Shown: positions 1-6,701, counted from the first letter of the stretch. The stretch: 6,879 nucleotides of DNA from Lysobacteraceae bacterium (GCA_020201235.1 JAIVHD010000170.1:1-6879), one strand, 5' to 3'. The notes: generated by a model not told the origin, from the letters alone. Numbers and translations: made by a program.

Positions 1-139
1 GGAGAATAAGGCGCGATTACCGGAGCATTCGACCGATGGCGTGCCGGACCCGGCGATCGCGATCGTCGCGGCGGCTTTGTGGCCGCCGTGCTTTCAGGCC
101 GAAAGTCCCCCGAACGTGTCTGCCAGGGCATTGGCATGA
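1..139 (+). other. Upstream segment, possible tail of a preceding gene
   Basis: Nothing here is firmly identifiable. One plus-strand frame is open from base 2 to a TGA at 137-139, which would overlap the hslO start as ATGA. It would encode a 45-residue Ala/Pro-rich tail that I do not recognise. Another frame ends at TAA 7-9, so the upstream gene could equally end there and leave about 126 bases of intergenic DNA. A 9-bp GC-rich stem (67-75 with 82-90, 6-base loop) lies in the middle. It has no T-run after it, so it is not a convincing intrinsic terminator. I see no good sigma70 promoter. Which reading is right depends on sequence outside the window. Confidence 0.3.
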
Positions 140-1017
140 GCGGCGACCACCTGCAGCGACTGCTTCTGGAGGAGGCCAACGTGCGATGCGTGGTCGTCCA
201 TCTCGACGCGGTCTATCGTGAGGTGCTGGGTCGCGGATGCTACCCGGATTTGGTCGCCCAGCTTCTCGGTCAGACCCTTGTGGTCAGTGCGCTGTGTTCA
301 AGCGGTGTCAAGTTCAGCGGTCGTATCAGCCTGCAGCTTCGCAGCTCGTCGGCGCTGAAGTTGCTGATGGCCGATTGTACTGACCAGGGCGGCCTGCGCG
401 GCCTGGCCCGCTTTGACGCCGACGCTATTCTGGGCGCATCCGGGTTTTCTGACCTGACCGCCGGCGGCGTGCTGACGATGACCGTTGAGCCGTCCGACAA
501 GGCCCGGACCTGGCAGGGGATCGTGCCGCTGGAAGCGCATTCGATGAGCGCGGCGATTGAGGCGTATTTTGAACGCTCCGAGCAACTGCCGACGCGCGTC
601 ATGGTGGCTGTCCAGGGCGATCGGGCGGCCGGCGTGCTGATCCAGCGCCTGCCCGGAAAAGCCGAAGACGACGACGGCTGGAACCGCGTCTGCAGGCTGC
701 TCGAAACGCTGGGCGAGGCCGAACTGCTGCAGACCGCCTCGGAAGAATTGCTGCATCGCCTGTTCCATGCCGAGGATCGGCGCCTGTATCCGGCCCGCCC
801 GCTTCGATTCTTTTGTCCGTGCAGCCGCGAGCGCGTGGCTCGCGTGCTGCGCGGGCTTGGCGAGCAGGAGCTCGAGGAGATCATCGAAAGTCAGGGCGAG
901 GTCGAGGTCAATTGCGAGTTCTGCGACAACCGCTATTGCTTCGACCCGCTCGACATCCAGCGATTGCTGCACAGCGATTTGCCGGAGGACACCGATGGTC
1001 GTCCGACCTTCCACTGA
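136..1017 (+). CDS. hslO: Hsp33 redox-regulated holdase chaperone (HslO)
   Basis: This is a cytoplasmic ATP-independent chaperone that binds unfolding proteins during oxidative stress, in particular combined oxidant and heat stress. In the reduced state its C-terminal cysteines hold zinc and it is inactive; oxidation to disulfides and unfolding of the linker switch it on. The predicted 293 residues match the family length of about 290. All four zinc cysteines are visible: the CxC pair C227/C229 (FFCPCSRERV) and the CxxC pair C260/C263 (CEFC), close to E. coli C232/C234/C265/C268. The N-terminal part (LKLLMADCTDQGGLRGLARF region) is typical of the Hsp33 fold. ATG 136 is chosen because an AGGG at 125-128 sits 7 bases upstream and the protein then begins MSGDHLQRLL, as family members do; a GTG at 79 would add 19 unusual residues. 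The 3' end overlaps the next gene by 23 bases, suggesting co-transcription. Confidence 0.96.
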   Translation: MSGDHLQRLLLEEANVRCVVVHLDAVYREVLGRGCYPDLVAQLLGQTLVVSALCSSGVKFSGRISLQLRSSSALKLLMADCTDQGGLRGLARFDADAILGASGFSDLTAGGVLTMTVEPSDKARTWQGIVPLEAHSMSAAIEAYFERSEQLPTRVMVAVQGDRAAGVLIQRLPGKAEDDDGWNRVCRLLETLGEAELLQTASEELLHRLFHAEDRRLYPARPLRFFCPCSRERVARVLRGLGEQELEEIIESQGEVEVNCEFCDNRYCFDPLDIQRLLHSDLPEDTDGRPTFH

Positions 1018-1891
1018 GCCGGCCGCTGACCGGCCCCCGGAGACCGGCCTGGATTGGTGCCGAAGGCGCTTTCTGGTTGCCGGTCACCCGTTGTCGATGA
1101 CCTTGCCGTATGCGGCCGAAGAGTTGCGCGATGCACTGCTCGGCCTCAACGCGATTGTCAGCGAAATTGCAGCCATTCCCGGCCAGGTCGGCGACGCCGG
1201 CGTGGCGCGTCGCAAGTTGCAGTGGTGGCAACAGGCGCTGGTCGAGCGCCAGCCGCATCCGGCCATTCAGGCGTGGATCGAAAGCGGTGCATCGGCACGC
1301 GTCGGCGTTGAACACTTCGAGCCGCTGATCTTGGGCATCGCGTCTGAAATCGAGCCGCCGAGGTTCGAGCAAATGTCAGAACTCGATGATCACTGCCGGC
1401 GAGTTGCAGGTCCAGGCGCGGCCCTTGAGGCCCGCCTTGTCGACGGCGACGATGCCGGTTTTGCCGCAGCCGCCGAGCGCTTGGCCTCGCTGGCCGCGGC
1501 CAGTTACCGGGTTCGCATGGTTCGTGACCTGGTGCTCGATGCGCGCCACCAGCGCTGGCTGGTGCCGCTGGAACTGCAGGCCGAATATCAATTGACGCGC
1601 CAGCAAGTGGCCGAAGGCGAGGGCGGCCACAGGCTCGATGCACTGGCGCGCCATCTACTGACTGACCCGGTTCGACAGTTGATGCAGCCCGATACCGGTT
1701 TGGACGGAGCGGCGCACTGGCGGCATCGGCATGCCTTGTTGAGGCTGCACCTGGATGGCCGGCTGGGGCGCTACCTGGTGGCACATACGCGGCGCCTGAC
1801 TCGCGAGCGGGTCGCGGGCGGCGGCATCGCTGCGGCTTTTTCGGTTTGGCGCCATGCGCGCCGACTGCGTCGGCTCGGCAAGTCTCGCTGA
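995..1891 (+). CDS. Squalene/phytoene synthase family protein (NDUFAF6-like), catalytically doubtful
   Basis: The 298-residue protein, mostly helical, resembles the trans-isoprenyl diphosphate head-to-head synthase family. Visible family signatures are the KLQWWQQAL segment (K74-L82), which matches the conserved [KR]LxWWrdaL helix, and YRVRMVRDLVLDARHQRWLV (171-190), which matches the second aspartate motif plus following strand (compare LRDxxxDARxGRxYLP); D178 and D182 are kept. The first aspartate-rich motif, expected around LNAIVSEIAAIPGQV (51-65), has no DxxxD. That pattern fits the NDUFAF6-like branch, linked in eukaryotes to complex I assembly, better than a working carotenoid or squalene synthase. 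The function here is therefore open. ATG 995 is supported by a strong GGAGGA at 984-989 with 5-base spacing, inside the end of hslO, so translation is probably coupled. No signal peptide is seen. The C-terminus is Arg-rich. Confidence 0.8.
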   Translation: MVVRPSTEPAADRPPETGLDWCRRRFLVAGHPLSMTLPYAAEELRDALLGLNAIVSEIAAIPGQVGDAGVARRKLQWWQQALVERQPHPAIQAWIESGASARVGVEHFEPLILGIASEIEPPRFEQMSELDDHCRRVAGPGAALEARLVDGDDAGFAAAAERLASLAAASYRVRMVRDLVLDARHQRWLVPLELQAEYQLTRQQVAEGEGGHRLDALARHLLTDPVRQLMQPDTGLDGAAHWRHRHALLRLHLDGRLGRYLVAHTRRLTRERVAGGGIAAAFSVWRHARRLRRLGKSR

Positions 1892-1947
1892 ACGGGTCGT
1901 TCGTGCGGGCAGGCGACCGCAGACCAGCAATCGGGGTCAGCAGGCAA

Positions 1948-2984
1948 TCACATTTTCTCGAGCGCGCGGTCCAGCCGGTCCAGGCTTCGGGCCAGGTTGT
2001 TACCCAAGGGTGCCAGATAGGCGGGCTCGCGCCGCAGGCTGTCGGCCAGCGTACGCTCGGCCGACAGCGCTTCGCGATTGGGCTGCATGTCGTAGGGCTT
2101 AAGAAATTTTTCAAGGTCGTCGGCCCGCGCCAGCAGTTCGGCCCGCGTGGTCTGGTAGGCATGTTCGGCCAACTGATTGCGGCTGGAGTAGCTGAACATA
2201 TTTGTAAAGAACATTCGCTCGTCGCTGCGATTGGGCTCGATCAGAAGGATCGACGACTTCGGATACCCACCGAGGCGTGCAGCGTACGGCGCAACGCACC
2301 GTCGACGAAATAGCGCTTGCCGATGCGAACCGGCGGGTACAGGCCCGGCAGCGCGGCCGATGCCTGGACCGCTTTGGAAATCGGCACGTGGTCGGTATCG
2401 GCTTCGCCAAAACGGACCGTGGCACCGGTATCCAGGTCCATCGCGACGATCCGCAGCGAAGTCGACAGCTTGCGGAAATCGTTGCTTCTGCCTGGCCGGT
2501 CGAGCACCCGGCTAACGAAGGCGTCGATCGTATTGTTGTCGAAAATGCCGGTTGGCAGGACCTGGCTCAGGCCGCCGACGGCTTCCAGGTGGCCGAGTCG
2601 CGACGGATGCCGGATGGCTTCGGTCACCAACGCGAGAAGCGCGGCCGGCACGTTGCGCGCTCGGCTCAGGAACTCGGCAAATGCCGGTTTAAGAAAGCTT
2701 TCCGGCTCAAACGTGAATTCCGCGCCGGGCGCGCCGATGAAGATTCGGCACATCTGGCTGGTCGTGACCTGGTTGGCTAGACTGGTAGCCAGGAACGCGC
2801 CGGCGCTCACGCCGACATAATTGTCGAGTTGATGCAAACGCAGGCCGCTGATCCCCTCATCGAGCGCGCGCAATGCGCCAAGTTCATAAATTGCGCCCAG
2901 CGGACCACCGCCGGCGATCGCCAGACCGATTTTCGGCACTTTCCGCCCGGTACGGTACCGTGAGGCCGGATTCAGCGTCAGCAT
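1948..2984 (-). pseudogene. Patatin-like phospholipase, reading frame broken
   Basis: Patatin-like lipid acyl hydrolases cleave acyl chains from phospholipids with a Ser-Asp dyad. From ATG 2984 (AGGAG at 2998-2994, 9-base spacing) one frame runs 247 codons to TGA 2243-2241. It holds the oxyanion loop GGGPLG (25-30), the nucleophile elbow GVSAG (58-62, S60) and the dyad motif DGA (D228), so both catalytic residues are present. After TLHASVG (234-240) the family resemblance leaves this frame and resumes in the frame one base back: YPKSSILLIEPNRSDERMFF and onward to TGA 1950-1948. The switch falls near a GGTGGGT stretch (minus strand, about 2271-2265). A single lost G would restore a 345-residue protein. 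I recall homologues having roughly 70 more residues between these two blocks, so an out-of-frame internal deletion is also possible. A sequencing error or a functional truncated enzyme cannot be excluded. It converges on the synthase-like gene with 56 bases between. Confidence 0.82.
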
Positions 2985-3014
2985 GGGTCTGTACTCCTGA
3001 TTGTTAACCCGACA

Positions 3015-3043
3015 ATTGTACCGCCGTGGTGTGGGTTCGGCGA
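3015..3043 (-). promoter_or_regulatory. Candidate promoter of the patatin gene
   Basis: On the minus strand a good -10 hexamer TACAAT (3020-3015) lies 30 bases before the ATG at 2984. The hexamer 17 bases further upstream is TCGCCG (3043-3038), which matches TTGACA at only three positions, so the -35 is weak. Transcription would start near 3008, giving a leader of about 24 bases that contains the AGGAG ribosome site. Confidence 0.35.
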
Positions 3044-3146
3044 CGGGCCGGTACGGCGGCCGGCGGTGGCCCGTGGCAGGCGGCCGGGCAATTCGGCTGT
3101 TCGTCTGGTCGGCCGGTCGCAAAATGTCACTGTCTCAGCCCGGCAA

Positions 3147-3155
3147 TGCTATTGT
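3147..3155 (+). promoter_or_regulatory. Weak candidate extended -10 for the peroxiredoxin operon
   Basis: TGC followed by TATTGT (TG at 3147-3148, hexamer at 3150-3155) resembles an extended -10 element. No clear -35 is seen at the right distance; the nearest sequence, TGTCAC at 3125-3130, has a 19-base spacer and a poor match. If it is real, transcription starts around 3162 and the leader is about 50 bases. It lies in the divergent region between the patatin and peroxiredoxin genes, where a promoter is expected. Confidence 0.22.
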
Positions 3156-3212
3156 TGGGTCTGGTTTAGATCGCCCCGGGTTGTGCAAAGTTCGGGGCCA
3201 AAGGATTGCAGG

Positions 3213-3668
3213 ATGGCGTTACAAACCGGTCGGCAGGCACCCGATTTTTCGCTGGTCGACGATGCCGGCGAAACATTGACATTGCGCGATCACCGGGGCA
3301 GGTGGTTGCTGCTGGTTTTTTATCCCGGTGACGACACGCCGGTGTGCACCCGCCAGCTATGCGACTACCGCGACGGGATCAAGCAGTTCGAAGGGCTCGG
3401 CGTGGAGGTCGTCGGAATTAGCCGTGATGACCCGGCCTCGCACCGCGCCTTTCGTAAAAAGCACGATCTCGGGTTTCGGCTGCTGAGCGATCCCGAACTG
3501 GCGGTTGCCGCGCAATTCGGCTGTCGTGGCTTGATGGGGATGAAGCGCGGCGTTTTTTTGCTCGACCCGCAGCAGCGCTGCCGCTACGCCCATGTCGAAT
3601 CCGTTGCGCTGTTTCGGCGCGAACGGCAAGAACTGATTGATGCCATCGAGCGTGCTCAGCAGGAGTAG
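3213..3668 (+). CDS. bcp: Peroxiredoxin, BCP/PrxQ type
   Basis: This thiol peroxidase reduces hydrogen peroxide and organic hydroperoxides in the cytoplasm, usually recycled by thioredoxin. The 151-residue protein has the standard BCP layout: start MALQTGRQAPDFSL, then the peroxiredoxin motif PGDDTPVC (38-45) with peroxidatic C45 and T42, and C50 five residues later as the resolving cysteine of the atypical 2-Cys (PrxQ) arrangement (VCTRQLCDYRD). VGISRDDPASHRAF and R112 (MKRGVFLLD) are further family features. ATG 3213 is chosen because AAGGA (3201-3205) precedes it by 7 bases and the length matches the family; the longer in-frame extension upstream is unlike any peroxiredoxin. It appears to be first in a rightward cluster, with the next gene starting 9 bases after its stop. 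Confidence 0.95.
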   Translation: MALQTGRQAPDFSLVDDAGETLTLRDHRGRWLLLVFYPGDDTPVCTRQLCDYRDGIKQFEGLGVEVVGISRDDPASHRAFRKKHDLGFRLLSDPELAVAAQFGCRGLMGMKRGVFLLDPQQRCRYAHVESVALFRRERQELIDAIERAQQE

Positions 3669-3677
3669 CCCGGTTTA

Positions 3678-4406
3678 ATGTCAAACAACGATTCACCCGG
3701 GGCACTGCATCTTGCCGACCAAATCGGCCAGAGTCAGCGCCTGCTCGGGCATCTTGAACAACACGACAATGCCTATCCGAGGCTTCTGGAGCTTCAGCAC
3801 TGGCAGCGATGCCGGCTGCGCGAGACCTATTCCGATCTCAGGAGTCACGAGCGCTTCAGTACGGCTTGCGTGTTTTTTCTGGAAGAGCTGTACGGCGGTC
3901 GTGACATGCGCGAACGCGACCGCCAGCTCGAGCGGGTCGTACCGATCATGCAGCGGTTCTTGCCCGATCACTTGCTGCATGCGATTGGTGAGGCGATGCG
4001 CCTGCAGCGGATCAGCATGGACCTCGATGCGCAACTGTCGCAGGTGATCGAAGGCAAGCTGGACCAGCCGGAATATGCGCACGGCTATCGGCGGCTGGAT
4101 GCCTGGGCGCAGCGCGAACAGCAGATCGACCTGATCGGCGACCTCGGACACCTACTCGAGCGAACCGTAAAACGTCGCATGATCCGGCGGCTGGTACGCT
4201 GGATGCATGGCCCGTCGGTCGCGGCCGGGTTCGGAAAGCTGCAGGCGTTTTTAATGGAGGGGCTGGACGCGTTTTATGTCATGGGTGATTCGGCCGACGA
4301 CTTCGTCGAAACGATTGTCGAGCGCGAGCACCAGGCGCTTGCTGCGATTCGGGCCGGCCAGGACTGGCCGTTCGAGCCGTGGATCGGCCGCGGACCCGAA
4401 ACCTGA
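3678..4406 (+). CDS. Conserved helical protein of unknown function
   Basis: I cannot assign a function. The 242-residue product is soluble and predicted almost entirely alpha-helical, rich in Arg, Leu, Glu and Asp, with no signal peptide and no membrane segment. Notable segments are LQHWQRCRLRETYSDL (39-54), FFLEELYGGRDMRERD (66-81), VVPIMQRFLPDHLL (87-100) and, near the end, GFGKLQAFLMEGLDAFYVMG (184-203). From memory, similar unnamed proteins with an FFLxxLYG block occur in other gammaproteobacteria; a database search is needed to confirm this. The coding character is strong, with long uninterrupted G/C-biased third positions. ATG 3678 has AGGAG at 3661-3665, a rather long 12-base spacing, and overlaps the end region of bcp closely (9-base gap). 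Co-transcription with the peroxiredoxin suggests, but does not prove, a role in stress or redox physiology. Confidence 0.85.
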   Translation: MSNNDSPGALHLADQIGQSQRLLGHLEQHDNAYPRLLELQHWQRCRLRETYSDLRSHERFSTACVFFLEELYGGRDMRERDRQLERVVPIMQRFLPDHLLHAIGEAMRLQRISMDLDAQLSQVIEGKLDQPEYAHGYRRLDAWAQREQQIDLIGDLGHLLERTVKRRMIRRLVRWMHGPSVAAGFGKLQAFLMEGLDAFYVMGDSADDFVETIVEREHQALAAIRAGQDWPFEPWIGRGPET

Positions 4407-4439
4407 GCCCGCCTTATTTACCACCCTGCCTGCTGCGGA

Positions 4440-5618
4440 GTGATCGCAGCGCTGTTTTCGAGCGTTGGCCAGACGTTCTTCATCGGCCTTTTCGGGGCCG
4501 ATTTTCGGGCTGAATTTCAGCTCTCGGACACCGCGCTGGGCGTGCTTTACAGTGGCGCGACGCTGATCAGCGGGCTGAGCATGTTCTGGCTCGGTGGCCT
4601 GGCCGATCAGCTGTCCCTGCGGCGCGCGGTCGTGCTGGTGTTGGTCGTTCTAGCGAGCGGCGCGGCGCTGGTTTCGATCGCCGGCAGCGGTTGGATGCTG
4701 CTGCCCGGCCTGTTTCTGGTGCGCCTGGCCGGGCAGGGCATGATGGGGCACCTTGGTGTGGTCGCTGCCGGCCGCTACGCGCTGCGCCGGCGCGGCCGCG
4801 CACTGGCCATGGTCAGCTATGGATTCATTCTCGGCGAGGCCTGCTTTCCGCCACTGGTGGCGCTGACGCTTGAGCAATTCGACTGGCGAGTCGTGTGGCT
4901 GGCGGCGTCGGCCATCATCGCGCTAGTGGGTGTGCCGTTGCTGTACTGGCTGGCCCGACCGCTGGTCGGCAACCCGGTAGCCGATCACGAGCAGGCAGCG
5001 AGTGAAGCGGATGCACCGTTGATGGCCCGGCGCAAGTTGTTCGGCAACCCGTACTTTTTGCGCGTGCTGACCATCGTGCTGGTGCCGCCGGTGCTGATTA
5101 CCGCGCTATTTCTGCACCAGGGCGCGATCGCCGAGCGCCAACAGTGGTCGCTGATCAACGTCGGCAACGGCTTCGTGTTGTTTGCCCTGGCCCAGGCTCT
5201 GGCCGCGTTTGCCTCCGGCCGGCTGATCGATCGCTTCAGCGCGCGTTCGCTGCTGCGGTTCCAACTGTTGCCGGCGGCCATCGGCGTGCTCTGCCTGGGC
5301 CTGCTGGAACCGGCAGCATCGCTATGGCCGATGTTTTTTGGGCTGGGCATTACCGCCGGCCTAAACGGCGTTATCGCCTCGGCAATCTGGGTCGAACTAT
5401 TTGGCACCCGTCAGCTCGGCATGATCCGCGGCGTCTATGCCGCGCTGATGGTGCTAAGCACCGCGCTCGGCCCGATTGCGCTGGGCGGCCTGCTGGATGC
5501 CGGGGTCAGCCTACTGGCCATCGGCAGCGCGGTACTGGTCTACGCGGTCGTTGTGCCGATGCTTTCGGTGCCGGGCATCGGTCGGTCCAGCCGGCTTCGG
5601 GGCGAGCAAGGTCGGTGA
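4440..5618 (+). CDS. Major facilitator superfamily (MFS) permease, start uncertain
   Basis: This is an inner-membrane secondary transporter with 12 predicted helices in two halves. An MFS motif A-like loop is seen between TM2 and TM3 (GGLADQLSLRR, 52-62), with the equivalent loop in the second half (ASGRLIDRFSARSLL, 258-272). A hydrophilic central loop spans about 178-202. The substrate cannot be read from the sequence. The 392 residues are normal for the family. The start is the weak point: GTG 4440 places TM1 (VIAALFSSVGQTFFIGLF) directly at the N-terminus and has no Shine-Dalgarno at normal spacing. No ATG occurs in frame back to TGA 4404-4406, which is also the stop codon of the preceding gene. 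Either translation re-initiates from the upstream gene, or a rarer start such as ATT 4416 is used. The gap to the preceding gene is 33 bases, which suggests an operon. Confidence 0.9.
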   Translation: MIAALFSSVGQTFFIGLFGADFRAEFQLSDTALGVLYSGATLISGLSMFWLGGLADQLSLRRAVVLVLVVLASGAALVSIAGSGWMLLPGLFLVRLAGQGMMGHLGVVAAGRYALRRRGRALAMVSYGFILGEACFPPLVALTLEQFDWRVVWLAASAIIALVGVPLLYWLARPLVGNPVADHEQAASEADAPLMARRKLFGNPYFLRVLTIVLVPPVLITALFLHQGAIAERQQWSLINVGNGFVLFALAQALAAFASGRLIDRFSARSLLRFQLLPAAIGVLCLGLLEPAASLWPMFFGLGITAGLNGVIASAIWVELFGTRQLGMIRGVYAALMVLSTALGPIALGGLLDAGVSLLAIGSAVLVYAVVVPMLSVPGIGRSSRLRGEQGR

Positions 5619-5636
5619 ATACGGCAGGATCAGGGC

Positions 5637-5665
5637 TTGACGTGCCTCGGGCCGGGTCTGACAAT
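5637..5665 (+). promoter_or_regulatory. Sigma70-like promoter of the ctlX-type gene
   Basis: TTGACG (5637-5642, five of six matches to the -35 consensus) is followed by a spacer of exactly 17 bases and GACAAT (5660-5665, four of six matches to the -10). It starts 18 bases after the stop of the MFS gene and points at the ctlX-like gene. Transcription would begin near 5672, so this gene is probably expressed independently of the upstream operon. Confidence 0.6.
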
Positions 5666-5671
5666 AGCCCT

Positions 5672-5780
5672 CTCGCGCGGCCGTACCGTCTCTGGTTCGA
5701 CTCCGAATCCGGCATCAAAGTCGCCGGGCCGGGCGGGTCGCAACCCGCGCACCCTCAATATCCCAGGAGCTACCGACACG
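5672..5780 (+). promoter_or_regulatory. Structured leader upstream of the ctlX-type gene
   Basis: The leader is about 109 bases long if the promoter at 5637-5665 is used. Two short hairpins are visible. GGTTCG pairs with CGAATCC around 5694-5710, with one bulged T. A perfect 6-bp stem GCGGGT/ACCCGC (5733-5738 with 5743-5748) closes on the tetraloop CGCA. Neither is followed by a T-run, so they are not intrinsic terminators. AGGAG (5765-5769) lies 11 bases before the ATG. I recognise no known riboswitch class; a regulatory role is speculative. Confidence 0.3.
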
Positions 5781-6701
5781 ATGATCGTTACATCGCCATC
5801 CAGCTTTCGCAGACACCTGGAAGGCCATTGGCTAAGCGCCGACAGTGCCGCGTTGCCCAAAGCCGTGTTTCTGGTTGAGCCGGCTGATTTTCGGCTTTCG
5901 CGACAGGCCGCCCGCGACAACGCGTACATGGACCTGACCGTCGGCGTCAACGCCTCGACCGCACTCGACCAGCATCGCCATCTGACCGACCAGATCGCCA
6001 AATGCGGGATCCCGGTCATCCGCTTTCCAGGCCGCAGCGACAACCCCGATGATCTGTTCCCCAATAACGTTTTTGCGACCATTCCGCAGCGCTTCATCGT
6101 CGGCGCAATGCTCCATCCCGAGCGTCAGAGAGAAGCGCAGCGGGCCGATATCCGGGCATTTTTCACCCAGCTCATGAACTACCCGGAAATCGACCTTTCC
6201 GGCCGCGATCTAGTGGCCGAGCTAACCGGCGCAATGATTATCGACCGGGCCCGGCGTTTGGGCTTCTGCGGTATCACCGGCCGGGTCGACGAGGCCGGCT
6301 GTCGGGCCATGCATGAAGCCTTTGAGCTCGCGCTGACGTTTCGCTTCGACCTGCGTCCCGAGGAGTACCACACCAATGTAGTCATGTCGGTACTGGCCTC
6401 GCGCGCACTCGTGATTTGTCCCGACGCGTTCGTCGACCCGGACGTGCCGCGCGCGATTTCAGAGGCCTTTCCAGATCACGTGCTTGAGCTGACGCGTGCC
6501 GAAAAAGAGGCGTTTGCCGGCAATTGCCTGGCGCTGACCTTCAACGACCTGTTCATCAGTACCACCGCATGGCGCGCGCTGAGCGCGGAAAAACGCCGGA
6601 TCATCGAAAACGACTGGAAGTTCGATGTACACGCCATTGAACTCGACGAAATCGAAAAAGCGGGTGGCTCGTTGCGCTGCTGCATCGCCGAAATCTTTTA
6701 A
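5781..6701 (+). CDS. ctlX: Arginine deiminase-related hydrolase, CtlX-like (citrulline ureidase type)
   Basis: The protein belongs to the guanidine/ureido-group-modifying pentein family (arginine deiminase, DDAH, amidinotransferase). The closest subgroup by motif and length is CtlX, described in Francisella as hydrolysing citrulline to ornithine. The 306-residue protein shows LFPNNVFAT (92-100), the E147/D155 region AELTGAMIIDRARRLGFCG (146-164), a histidine motif EEYHTNVVMSVL with H197, and the C-terminal nucleophile motif GGSLRC (295-300) with C300, expected to form the covalent thiouronium-type intermediate. C301 follows it directly. No signal peptide is present, so it should be cytoplasmic. 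ATG 5781 is preceded by AGGAG; an upstream in-frame TTG at 5637 would add 48 residues of unrelated sequence and overlap the promoter. The family is clear. The exact substrate (citrulline, arginine or a methylated arginine) is inferred. Confidence 0.86.
   Translation: MIVTSPSSFRRHLEGHWLSADSAALPKAVFLVEPADFRLSRQAARDNAYMDLTVGVNASTALDQHRHLTDQIAKCGIPVIRFPGRSDNPDDLFPNNVFATIPQRFIVGAMLHPERQREAQRADIRAFFTQLMNYPEIDLSGRDLVAELTGAMIIDRARRLGFCGITGRVDEAGCRAMHEAFELALTFRFDLRPEEYHTNVVMSVLASRALVICPDAFVDPDVPRAISEAFPDHVLELTRAEKEAFAGNCLALTFNDLFISTTAWRALSAEKRRIIENDWKFDVHAIELDEIEKAGGSLRCCIAEIF

Noticed and set aside
79..135. GTG at 79 as the hslO start
   Set aside because: It adds 19 residues not seen in Hsp33, while ATG 136 has a ribosome site and the family-typical N-terminus.
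767..994. N-terminal extension of the synthase-like gene back to 767
   Set aside because: It lies wholly within hslO in another frame and is Arg/Ser-rich. GGAGGA at 984-989 marks ATG 995 as the start.
270..1014. Two long minus-strand open frames across hslO
   Set aside because: They are opposite-strand shadows of a clear Hsp33 gene, common in GC-rich coding DNA, with no recognisable protein features.
1158..2162. Minus-strand open frame of 334 codons
   Set aside because: It crosses from the synthase-like gene into the patatin tail in the wrong frame. Its composition is Arg/Pro/Ala-rich and it has no motifs, whereas both overlapped genes have clear family signatures.
2255..2275. Programmed -1 ribosomal frameshift in the patatin
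   Set aside because: The site GGTGGGT does not fit the usual X XXY YYZ slippery heptamer, and no clear downstream structure was seen. Mutation or sequence error is simpler.
2277..2820. Two plus-strand open frames of 167 codons
   Set aside because: Both lie antisense to the patatin domain, which has all its catalytic motifs on the minus strand.
3021..3059. Inverted repeat CCGCCGT/ACGGCGG in the divergent region as an operator
   Set aside because: The arms are 7 bp and separated by 25 bases in GC-rich DNA where such matches are frequent. The evidence is insufficient.
2985..3122. 46-residue N-terminal extension of the patatin
   Set aside because: It encodes across the AGGAG ribosome site and the candidate -10, and is Arg/Pro-rich without family resemblance.
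3066..3212. Extended N-terminus of the peroxiredoxin
   Set aside because: The family begins at MALQTGRQAPDF, and a ribosome site sits just before ATG 3213.
5690..5715. tRNA-like T-arm (GGTTCGACTCC) between the MFS and ctlX-like genes
   Set aside because: Only the T-loop consensus matches. The T-stem has a mismatch and a wobble, and no acceptor, D or anticodon arm is found upstream. It is at most a chance match.
5144..5878. Plus-strand open frame of 244 codons spanning the MFS end and the ctlX-like start
   Set aside because: It overlaps two well-supported genes out of frame, and the promoter and leader lie within it.
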